Source: Acidobacteriota bacterium (GTDB lineage: Bacteria > Acidobacteriota > Terriglobia > Bryobacterales > Bryobacteraceae). From it: a stretch of 64,000 nucleotides of DNA. Shown here piece by piece: positions 32,707 through 41,408 of this stretch. Position 1 is the first letter of the stretch, and every line of letters starts with the position of its first letter. The position numbers were made by a program, and so were the translations under genes. The notes beneath the pieces are model-generated. The model saw only the letters and a program-made list of their open reading frames with translations, had not been told where the DNA came from and did not search any database. The stretch is taken from NCBI GenBank assembly GCA_018268715.1, contig JAFDVZ010000002.1, forward strand, positions 119,632 through 183,631, given 5' to 3'.

Positions 32707-34684
32707 GTTGGGCGAGTGGCCTTCCATCGCGCTCGCGATGCTGTCGCTGTCGATCGGGTGGGGCATCCGCGGCAACTTCGGGCATGAGTTCGGCGCGATG
32801 ATGCCCGGGTTGCTGTGCGCGGTGGCCGTCGCCCTGTGCTCGGCGCGGCGGGATTGGCGGGAACGGGTCCTCTACTTCGGCTTCTTTGGGTCCATCGGGT
32901 GGGGGTTCGGCGGGTCCGTCGCCTATATGCCCACCATGAGCTACGCACAGAGCGGACACCTGCCCACGCAGCTTTATGGCTGGTTCAGCGTCTTCGTGGT
33001 CGGGTTCCTGTGGGCTTCCATGGGCGGCGCGGGAACGGCCTACGCCGCTGTCGAAACGCGGGAGCGGCTGACCGCCGTGTTCCGGCCCTTCTGCTGGGTG
33101 CTGGCCGCCTGGACCATCGAATACTTCATCGGCGAGCGGCTGGAAGGGCTGTTCGCTTCGGGCTTCGACTCGACCGACCTGCGGCAGGATAACCCGTTCT
33201 ATTGGCTCGACAGCGAGTGGATGGAGGCGAATTGGGCCCTGCTGGGGCTGGGGCTTTACGAACTGTGGGACCGACGGTTCAAGGACATCCACTGGATGGC
33301 CGCTTTCGGCGCGGCGGGCGCCGCCGTGGGCTGGGCGCTTCAGGCCGGGCTTCGAGTGACGGGACTGTTGGGGCCGATGCTGGCCTTTCTGGTGCGGCCG
33401 CTGGGCGACCCCACCGCTATCAGCCGCGCCACCGGGCAGCCGATTGGCGACGCCCCGTTCATGACCAACTGGCCGCAGATCTTCACGCAGTTGGGCGATC
33501 ACTTCGGCTGGACGATGGGTCTGATCCTGGGCGTCGCCGTGTTCTTCTGGCGCTATGGGCGCTGGGCGAACGGCGCCTCGCTAATCCTGCACATCGTCAT
33601 CGGCAGCTATGTGGTGTTTCTGCTGTTGCCGGTGCTGGGCGCGTGCTGGGCGGGCGGGGTCGGCGGCATACGGTTGCAGCCTCCGCGCGGCGACAGTTGG
33701 GCCAACATCCTGGGGTGCTTCGCCGGGACGCTGGTGTACGTGTTCCGTAACCGGCTGCAGCCGGTGGCGTATGTCTCCATCATGTCGGGCTTTTTCGGCG
33801 GGCTGGGCTTTGTGGCGGCGGAGTTCGTCAAGATCCTGGCCGTCGCGCCGGGCAATCCCGTCATCAGCCAGGATGCGACGTGGCTGGCCCGCTGGGCGCA
33901 CTGGCATTCGTCGAACTGGCACAGCCTGATCGCCGAACAGGGCGTCGGGCTGCTGTATGGCCTGGCGATCGTACTGCCGATGGCGATGCTCGCGCGGCGG
34001 CTGCCGATTGCGCCCGAGGAGGCGCGCGTCCACCGCTGGACCGAGGGCTTTTCCGTCTTCTTCGCTTTCGGAGTCCTACTCTACGTGAACATGGTGAAGA
34101 ACGTGGAGGACTGGACGCGGGTCCGCGACGGCCATTCCGCGCTGCCGGCGTTCATGAAGGCTCCGCTGATCCCGCAGATCGAGCTTTCGGCGCTGGGCTG
34201 GTTCAACCTCACCTACCTGCTGATGGCCGCGTGCCTGGCGGGGATGTTGTGGATGCACTATCGCCGCCGGCTGGAGTTCGTGCCCGCCTCCTGGACCGGC
34301 AAAGGCCAACTGTTCTACCTGCTGTTCCTGTGGGCCATTCTGGTTATGAACTGGGAGCGGGCCGTGGTAGCCTTTAACGAAAAGCGGCTCGACACCGAGT
34401 GGATCCTGTTCGTGAACGGTGTGATCGCTTCGTGGCTGATCGCTTGTTTCGTAAGGGCCCAGGATCGCGCTGACGATCCCCAGCCCGCGTCCCTGCGGCC
34501 CCTGGCCCGCAAGACCCTGTTGGCCGGAGCGTGCGCACTCCTGGCCGCAACCGTAATCTTCACCGCCGTGCACCGTTCCCTGTACAACGGCCAGCGCGAC
34601 GGATTCGGAGGCAGGAACCTCCGTTTCGGACCCGATGCGGACTGGCGGACGGCGCCGACATTGCTTCATCACCGGCATCCCTAA
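32687..34684 (+). CDS. Polytopic membrane protein of unknown function, coupled to GH2 gene
   Basis: 665 residues from the ATG at 32687, inside the last codons of the GH2 gene; an in-frame TTG at 32648 is less likely. About 14 hydrophobic segments are visible, e.g. 'SIALAMLSLSIGWGIRG', 'LYFGFFGSIGWGFGGSVAYM', 'LILHIVIGSYVVFLLLPVLG', 'LFYLLFLWAILVMNWERAVV'. Short polar loops are Trp/His-rich ('RWAHWHSSNWHSL', 'WLDSEWMEANW'). I recognise no transporter or glycosyltransferase motif. The overlapping start indicates translational coupling to the exported GH2 enzyme, so it may handle or sense its product or modify a glycan, but this is inference only. Confidence 0.82.
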   Translation: MSSRSGKLGEWPSIALAMLSLSIGWGIRGNFGHEFGAMMPGLLCAVAVALCSARRDWRERVLYFGFFGSIGWGFGGSVAYMPTMSYAQSGHLPTQLYGWFSVFVVGFLWASMGGAGTAYAAVETRERLTAVFRPFCWVLAAWTIEYFIGERLEGLFASGFDSTDLRQDNPFYWLDSEWMEANWALLGLGLYELWDRRFKDIHWMAAFGAAGAAVGWALQAGLRVTGLLGPMLAFLVRPLGDPTAISRATGQPIGDAPFMTNWPQIFTQLGDHFGWTMGLILGVAVFFWRYGRWANGASLILHIVIGSYVVFLLLPVLGACWAGGVGGIRLQPPRGDSWANILGCFAGTLVYVFRNRLQPVAYVSIMSGFFGGLGFVAAEFVKILAVAPGNPVISQDATWLARWAHWHSSNWHSLIAEQGVGLLYGLAIVLPMAMLARRLPIAPEEARVHRWTEGFSVFFAFGVLLYVNMVKNVEDWTRVRDGHSALPAFMKAPLIPQIELSALGWFNLTYLLMAACLAGMLWMHYRRRLEFVPASWTGKGQLFYLLFLWAILVMNWERAVVAFNEKRLDTEWILFVNGVIASWLIACFVRAQDRADDPQPASLRPLARKTLLAGACALLAATVIFTAVHRSLYNGQRDGFGGRNLRFGPDADWRTAPTLLHHRHP

Positions 34685-34717
34685 TGAATCCGATGTGATC
34701 GATCGGGTTGGTCCCAT

Positions 34718-34746
34718 TTGACAGCCTCTTCGTTCAGAGTTACACT
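34718..34746 (+). promoter_or_regulatory. Sigma70-like promoter upstream of the TonB-dependent receptor
   Basis: TTGACA at 34718-34723, a 17-base spacer, then TACACT at 34741-34746, a near-consensus housekeeping promoter. Transcription would start around 34,753, leaving a ~100-base leader that includes a small ACCTG-TTTCGA-CAGGT hairpin at 34818-34833 just before the ribosome binding region. Confidence 0.65.
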
Positions 34747-34853
34747 CAATCGCAGTTTTTCAACATGGGTCTGAGAATTACGGAATTGCGTTTCAATTTA
34801 TTGACAGTCCGCTTAAACCTGTTTCGACAGGTGGACCTGGAGTGCTTCACCGC

Positions 34854-37800
34854 ATGAGAACCCACAGCAAAGTCGCGATATCCCTGCTCCTGCCCGCCGC
34901 GCTCAGCGTGTTCGGCCAGGAATACCGTGCGACGCTCAGCGGCGACGTCACCGACCCGACCGGCGCTTCCGTCGCCGGCGCCAAGGTGATTGCTCGCAGC
35001 GTGGAACGGAACGTTCCATACGAAGGCGTCACGAACTCGACCGGCCGCTATGTGATTCAGTTCCTGCTCCCCGGCTCCTATACGGTGACGGTGGAACAGC
35101 CGGGATTCAAGAAGTACCTGCGCGAGGGGCTGGTGCTGCTCGCCTCCGATAAAGCCGTTGCCGATATCAAGCTGGAAGTCGGTGCGACGGCCGATTCGGT
35201 GACGGTGACGGCCGATGTCTCCGCGCTGCAAACCGAGTCGGCCACGCGCCAGGCCACCATCGAGAACAAGATTCTCGAGCAGGTGCCGTCGGGCGGCCGC
35301 AACATTTACGCGCTTGAATATAACGAGCCGGGCGTGCTGAAGACGAGCACGTACTGGGGCTCCATGGAGCTGTATGCGTTCGGCAACGTGAACGGCGTGG
35401 CCATCAGCGGCGGCAAGCAGGGCGAGAACGAAACGGTGCTCGACGGGGTGACCAACACCAAGAGCGACCGCGGCGTGGCCTTTGTCCCGAATATCGCCGC
35501 GACGCAGGAATTCACCATCCAGACCAACTCCTACGACGCGCAGTTCGGGCGCGTGGGCGGCGGCGTGATGATGATCAACCTGAAGTCGGGCGCGAACCAG
35601 TTGCACGGACAGTTGTACGAGTTCTTCAAGAACGATAAGTTCCGCACGGGCGAATGGAACGACAACGCCAACGGCCTGGAAAAGACGCCCTTCAAGAACA
35701 ACACGTTCGGCTTCGAAGTGGACGGGCCGGTGTTTATCCCGAAAGTCTACGACGGCCGCAACAAGATGTTCTTCATGCTGTCGCTCGAGGGCCTGCGGGA
35801 GCACAACCCGGGCAGCCCGGTGGGCACGAACCTGCCGCAGCCGTCGCAGTTGACGGGCGACTTTTCGAAGCTGAACAACGGCACGAGCACGGTGGCGATC
35901 TACGATCCGCTGACCACCACCCTGGGCGCCGACGGCAAGACGTACAGCCGCACAGTGTTCCCAGGCAACATCATCCCGTCGAGCCGGATCAGCGCCGTGG
36001 CGGCGAAGATCGCATCCTTCTATCCGACACCGAACCGGCCGGGCGTGGGCGCGATGCTGACCAGCAACTATGAGAAGCTGCTGCCATCGACCAACAGCTA
36101 TGATTCGTGGCTCGGCAAGATGGACTATGTGTTCAACGAGAAGAGCCGCGTCAGCTTCCATTACGGCCAGACGCCGTGGTTGAACTACTCGAAGCTGGTG
36201 TGGGGCAACAACGCCGCCGAACCCAGCACGGAGTGGCCTTCGACGCGCATCCCGCGCACCTGGGCGGCGGACTGGACCTACACCGTCACGCCGGCCATGG
36301 TGTTCAACCTGCGCGCCGGCCTGGGCCGCTACGAAGGACAGGGCGGCAACACGTTCGGCAACAACTTCGACCCGACCACGCTGGGCTTCCCGAGCGCGCT
36401 GGTGTCGCAGTTCCGCCGCGGCGTGTACCCGCGCTTCAACATCGACGGCTATTCGCCGATCGGATCGTCGGGCGTGTACAACTACTCGACGCAGGACGTT
36501 TACAGCCTGCAGCCGAACATGAGCTGGTCGCGCGGCAAGCACCTGCTGAAGTTCGGCGCCGAGTTCCGCCGTTACAACGACACGTCGAACAATCCGGGGC
36601 TGGCGAGCGGCCAGTATAACTTCAGCACGCTGTGGACGCAGGCCAATCCGTTCCAGGCCGACGCCAATTCGGGCAACGGCTTCGCCACCTTCCTGCTGGG
36701 CTATCCGACCGGCGGCAACGTGGACAACAACGTGAGCCCGGCGTTCCGCTCCCACTACTACGCGCTGTTTTTGCAGGACGACTTCAAGGTGAGCCCGAAG
36801 CTGACGTTGAACCTGGGCCTGCGGTGGGATTATGAGACGCCTCGCACGGAGCGCCACAACCAGATGATCGGCGGATTCGCGTTCAACCAGGCGAGTCCGA
36901 TCGCGGCGGCCGTGAAGGCGGCCGATGGAGCTTCGAACTGCCCCGCCTGCGCGGCGGGATTGACCGGCGGCCTGCTCTACGCGGGCAGCGGCGGGCTTTC
37001 GAGCTACGCCTTTGAACCGAAGAAGTCCGACTTCCAGCCTCGCATCGGCGCGGCCTACCGCTTCAGCGACAAGCTGGTGTTCCGCGGCGGTTATGCGTTG
37101 AGCTATCTGGGGCAGAACTCGAATGGTCCGCAGACGGGGTATAGCCAGTCGACCTCGCTCGTGAGTTCGCTGGACGGCAACCTGACGCCGGCGGTGACGC
37201 TGAGCGATCCGTACCCCGCCAAGATCTTCCCGAGCGGGCTGCTGAAGCCGGTGGGCGCGGGCAACGGGCTGTCCACCAACCTGGGCACCAGCGTGACGTT
37301 CCAATACCGGGACCGGGCGCTGCCGTACTCGCAGCAGTATTCGGCGGGATTCCAGTATCAGCTTCCGGGCAACTGGGTGGTGGACGCTTCCTATGTGGGC
37401 AACATCACCAAGCGGCTGCCGGTCAGCCTGGCGTTGAACTTCATTCCTGCCAGCGTGCTGACCAGCCTGCCGGTGGACCAGCGCAGCGCCTACTTCACCA
37501 AGGCCGTGACCAATCCGATGAAGGGCCTGTTGCCCGGCACGGGGTTGAACGGCGCGACGGTGCCGATGCAACAGTTGCTGTACGCCTATCCGCAGTATTC
37601 GGGCGTGACGGAGACCGATGTGCCGATCGGGTCGCAACGTTATGACGGGTTGCAGATGAAGGTCAGCCACCGGTTGGCGAAGGGTCTGACCATGACCGCT
37701 TCGTTCACCGCTTCGAAGACCTTGCAGCGGCTGAATGTGCTGAACGCGCAGGATGCGAATTTGCAGGACATTCTGTCGACGCCGCTCGAAAAGCGGCTGA

Positions 37801-38387
37801 CGCAGTACGATGTGCCGAAGCAGTTCTCGCTGATCGGTTCCTACGATCTGCCGGTGGGCCGCAACCGCACGTTCGGCCGCGATATGAACAAGTGGCTGGA
37901 CGCGGTGGTGGGCGGCTGGACGGCCTCGGGCGCGTGGAACTCGCATTCGGGCTTCCCGATTCCGTTCCCGAACGCGGCTCCGCTGAGCGCCGGCACGGCC
38001 AAGTGGAGCGATTCGCAACGCGACGAGTACGCCCGCCAGCACGGCGACGCGCAGTTCGACGTAACCAACGATCCGTACTTCAACATCACGAAGTTCCCGA
38101 CCAAGGCGCAGGCCTCGTTCACGCTTCGCAACTTCCCGACGTACTTCCCCGATGTGCGCACCCGGCCGATGAATATCGGCGATGTGTCGCTGTCGAAGAC
38201 GTTCTCGTTGAAGGAGCGGATGAAGCTGGAGATCCGCGCCGACGCGCATAACGTGGGCAACTTCCCGTGGTTCTCAAAGGCGGTGAGCTACACCAATAAC
38301 GTGACCAGCTCGCAGTTCGGCTTCCTGGAGAACGACGAGGAGAACGAACAACGCATCATTGTGTTTGTGGCGAAGATCGTGTTCTAA
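34854..38387 (+). CDS. Oar-type TonB-dependent receptor with N-terminal carboxypeptidase-regulatory-like domain
   Basis: 1177 residues from the ATG at 34854 (GGAG at 34839-34842); a GTG at 34842 is the alternative. A Sec signal (ISLLLPAALSVFGQ) leads into a CarboxypepD_reg domain ('YRATLSGDVTDPTGASVAGA', 'NSTGRYVIQFLLPGSYTVT'), a plug-like region ('LETDGVTNTKS'-type loops, 'YDAQFGRVGGGVMMINLKSG') and a long beta barrel ending in aromatic FVAKIVF for BAM insertion. It is an outer-membrane receptor of the kind multiplied in Solibacter relatives. No SusD-like lipoprotein is adjacent. It is the only gene here with a clear strong promoter and probably takes up oligosaccharides or other large substrates. 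Confidence 0.93.
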   Translation: MRTHSKVAISLLLPAALSVFGQEYRATLSGDVTDPTGASVAGAKVIARSVERNVPYEGVTNSTGRYVIQFLLPGSYTVTVEQPGFKKYLREGLVLLASDKAVADIKLEVGATADSVTVTADVSALQTESATRQATIENKILEQVPSGGRNIYALEYNEPGVLKTSTYWGSMELYAFGNVNGVAISGGKQGENETVLDGVTNTKSDRGVAFVPNIAATQEFTIQTNSYDAQFGRVGGGVMMINLKSGANQLHGQLYEFFKNDKFRTGEWNDNANGLEKTPFKNNTFGFEVDGPVFIPKVYDGRNKMFFMLSLEGLREHNPGSPVGTNLPQPSQLTGDFSKLNNGTSTVAIYDPLTTTLGADGKTYSRTVFPGNIIPSSRISAVAAKIASFYPTPNRPGVGAMLTSNYEKLLPSTNSYDSWLGKMDYVFNEKSRVSFHYGQTPWLNYSKLVWGNNAAEPSTEWPSTRIPRTWAADWTYTVTPAMVFNLRAGLGRYEGQGGNTFGNNFDPTTLGFPSALVSQFRRGVYPRFNIDGYSPIGSSGVYNYSTQDVYSLQPNMSWSRGKHLLKFGAEFRRYNDTSNNPGLASGQYNFSTLWTQANPFQADANSGNGFATFLLGYPTGGNVDNNVSPAFRSHYYALFLQDDFKVSPKLTLNLGLRWDYETPRTERHNQMIGGFAFNQASPIAAAVKAADGASNCPACAAGLTGGLLYAGSGGLSSYAFEPKKSDFQPRIGAAYRFSDKLVFRGGYALSYLGQNSNGPQTGYSQSTSLVSSLDGNLTPAVTLSDPYPAKIFPSGLLKPVGAGNGLSTNLGTSVTFQYRDRALPYSQQYSAGFQYQLPGNWVVDASYVGNITKRLPVSLALNFIPASVLTSLPVDQRSAYFTKAVTNPMKGLLPGTGLNGATVPMQQLLYAYPQYSGVTETDVPIGSQRYDGLQMKVSHRLAKGLTMTASFTASKTLQRLNVLNAQDANLQDILSTPLEKRLTQYDVPKQFSLIGSYDLPVGRNRTFGRDMNKWLDAVVGGWTASGAWNSHSGFPIPFPNAAPLSAGTAKWSDSQRDEYARQHGDAQFDVTNDPYFNITKFPTKAQASFTLRNFPTYFPDVRTRPMNIGDVSLSKTFSLKERMKLEIRADAHNVGNFPWFSKAVSYTNNVTSSQFGFLENDEENEQRIIVFVAKIVF

Positions 38388-38403
38388 GTGGGTGAGAAAG
38401 GGC

Positions 38404-38429
38404 GTGGGGCGGGCTTCGGTCCGCCCCAC
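38404..38429 (+). other. UUCG-capped GC-rich hairpin between receptor and PIG-L genes
   Basis: GTGGGGCGGGC pairs with GTCCGCCCCAC around a TTCG tetraloop: an 11-bp stem with one G-T pair, closed by C-G, a very stable C(UUCG)G hairpin. No T-run follows. It starts 17 bases after the receptor stop and ends 6 bases before the PIG-L ATG, so it may protect the receptor mRNA 3' end or dampen downstream translation. Confidence 0.7.
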
Positions 38430-38435
38430 CATCGT

Positions 38436-39252
<817 letters not shown>

Positions 39253-39266
<14 letters not shown>

Positions 39267-40131
39267 GGCGGAAGGGCTTCAGCTCGACGAGCAGGATTCC
39301 GGCCAGGATCAGCACCGCTCCGAAAGTGGCGCGCGCGGTCAGCGTTTCGCCCGCGACCAGGAACGACGTGATCCAGGCGAAGACCGGTTCGAGCGCGAAG
39401 ATCAGGGCCGTGCGGGTGGGCGTGGTGAACTGCTGCGCCCAGCTCTGAATCGAGAAGGCCAGCGCCGTCGCAAGCAGGCTGGTGACGCCGAGCGCGGCGA
39501 CGACTCCGGTGGTGAGCACGAAGCGCGGAGTTTCCACCCACCAGAACGTCAGCGCGCCGATCACCGCGCCGGTGGCGATCTGATTCACCGCCAGCGTCTC
39601 ATAGGACATCGTGCCCGAGAAGTGGCCGAGCACCAGGATGTGGGCGGCGTAGGCCACCGTGCAGCCGAGCACCAGCAGGTCTCCGACGCCGATGGAGAGG
39701 CTGAAGGAGTTGAGCGTCATCATCGCCATTCCAACGGCCGAGGCGATGACGCCCGCGGCTTCGGATAACTGCGGCATGCGGCGGCGCAGGATCGCGTTGA
39801 ACACCGGCACCAGCACGATGTAGAAGCCGGTGATGAAGCCCGCCTTGGCCGCCGTGGTGTAGCGCAGACCCATGGTCTGCAGCACGTATCCGCTGAACAG
39901 GCAGAAGCCGACCAGGGCGCCGATGGCGAGTTCGCGCTTCCGATTGCGCGGGAAGTGCGAGCCGCGGCCGCGAAAGACGAACCACAGGGCGATGGCCGCG
40001 AGCGCGAACCGCAAGGTCAGGAACAGCATGGTGGAGACGGCGTTCAGCGCCTCCTTCACCAGGACGAAGGTCGCGCCCCAGATCAGGCAGACGCCGGTCA
40101 GGGCCAGGTCGGCTTTCCAGCGCTGGCTCAT
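39253..40131 (-). CDS. EamA/DMT-superfamily transporter
   Basis: 292 residues from the ATG at 40131, which overlaps the stop of the upstream peptidase gene (ATGA). Ten hydrophobic helices in two EamA repeats are visible, each starting with the typical 'ALTGVCLIWGATFVLVKEAL' and 'LLVLGCTVAYAAHILVLGHF' patterns, and 'ALEPVFAWITSFLVAGETLT' near the end. DMT carriers export or import small metabolites such as amino acids. Coupling to the M20 peptidase suggests an amino acid or peptide product, though this is inference. Basic C-terminus LLVELKPFRLSTG, cytoplasmic. Confidence 0.92.
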
Positions 40132-41363
40132 CCGATTTCGCGGGCCAATAGGTGGAGGGCCAGCAGGATTCGCCGCAAGCCGAATTCGCGGCCGTCGGGA
40201 TGGAACCATTCGGCGGGAGTGTGCGCGCCTCCGCCTTGTCCGCCGGCGCCGATGGAGACCGCGTTCAGGCCGAGCGACAGCGGGATGTTGGCGTCGGTGG
40301 ACGCGCAGTCGAGCCGCGAGCGGATGGCCAGGTGCTGATCGACCGCTCGCATCACCGCCAGGATGTAGGCGCCGTCGGCGAGCTGGCCGCCGGGGCGGGA
40401 TCCGATTTCCTTGATCCGGCCCGAGACCTTGCCGCCGGAAGCGCGCTCGTTCTCGACTTCGAGCGCCTTTTCGACGCAGGAGGTGAGGAACGAGGCGAGT
40501 TCGTTGATGCGGGCGGCGCTCTCGGAGCGGATGTCGATTTTGGCGCGCGCCTGGCTGGGGATCGAGTTGATGCTCGAGCCGCCTTCGACGACGCCGAAGT
40601 TGAAGGAGGTGCGGGGCGAGGAGCCGCCGTTCTGCCCCTTGTCGGTGAACAGCGTGATGGCGCGGCTCAACGCGTGGACCGGGTTGCCGATGCCGTAGTC
40701 GCTCCAGCTATGGCCGCCGGGGCCGGTGATGCTGACATCGAAGCGGCGGCTGGCGAGCGCTTGCCAGGTGATGTGGTCGGTGCTGGGACCGTCGAGGATC
40801 AGGAACGAGCGGATGCGCGCGGCGAGCGGGGAACGGCACAGGTAGCGCATGCCGCTCAGGTTGCCCTCGCCTTCTTCGCCGACGTTTGCCACCAGCGTCA
40901 ACGGCACGGCGGGCCGCGTGGAGCCGGCGCGCAGGGCGGCCGCTATGGCCAACAGCGCGGCCAGTCCGGCGCCGTTGTCGGAAACGCCGGGACCGTGAAA
41001 TGTTCCATCGGGGGTGACGTTCACGTCGTCGATGGAGCGCGGGCTGAGCACGGTGTCGAGATGGGCGGTGAGCGCGACGACAGGACCGTCGTAGCCGGGG
41101 TTCAGGTGCGCCACGACGTTGCCCGAACGGTCGAGTTGGGCGTCACAGCCGAGCGCGCGGAACTGTTCGAGCATCCACTCGGCGCGCTTCTGTTCGAAGA
41201 AGGTGGGGGCGGCGACGCGGCACAGTTGCAGGTGGCGCTCGTTGATCCACTGGCGCTCGCGCTGCACCCATTGAAGGCACTCGCGCACGGCGGGCTGCGA
41301 CGCGAGTTCGGAGACCTCCGCGGAGGCGACGCCGTTTCGTGACTGTGGCTGGGGAGCGCCCAT
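40128..41363 (-). CDS. M20-family metallopeptidase
   Basis: 411 residues starting at the ATG at 41363; the long upstream open frame runs antisense to the next gene and is discarded. M20 zinc-dependent amino/tri-peptidases and deacylases have two domains. Metal ligands are His101 and Asp103 in 'VALTAHLDTVLSPR', Asp129 in 'GPGVSDNGAGLAAL', and Glu163/Glu164 in 'VANVGEEGEGN'. The dimerisation domain includes 'SITGPGGHSWSDYG'. C-terminal His in 'GGGAHTPAEW' completes the site. No signal is seen, so cytoplasmic; a peptidase T-like role is likely. Overlaps the EamA gene by 4 bases. Confidence 0.93.
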   Translation of the reverse strand: MGAPQPQSRNGVASAEVSELASQPAVRECLQWVQRERQWINERHLQLCRVAAPTFFEQKRAEWMLEQFRALGCDAQLDRSGNVVAHLNPGYDGPVVALTAHLDTVLSPRSIDDVNVTPDGTFHGPGVSDNGAGLAALLAIAAALRAGSTRPAVPLTLVANVGEEGEGNLSGMRYLCRSPLAARIRSFLILDGPSTDHITWQALASRRFDVSITGPGGHSWSDYGIGNPVHALSRAITLFTDKGQNGGSSPRTSFNFGVVEGGSSINSIPSQARAKIDIRSESAARINELASFLTSCVEKALEVENERASGGKVSGRIKEIGSRPGGQLADGAYILAVMRAVDQHLAIRSRLDCASTDANIPLSLGLNAVSIGAGGQGGGAHTPAEWFHPDGREFGLRRILLALHLLAREIG

Positions 41364-41408
41364 TCCTTCTGACCAGTGTAGCGTGGGGGATACAATTGGA
41401 GTCGCAAA

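Noticed and set aside
34801-34829. Second TTGACA upstream of the receptor gene as another promoter
   Set aside because: No -10-like hexamer lies 16-18 bases downstream, whereas 34718-34746 gives a full match.
34746-38249. 1167-codon open frame on the reverse strand over the TonB receptor
   Set aside because: Arg/Ala/His-rich translation with no family motif; an artefact of GC-rich third positions. The forward receptor has signal peptide, plug and barrel features.
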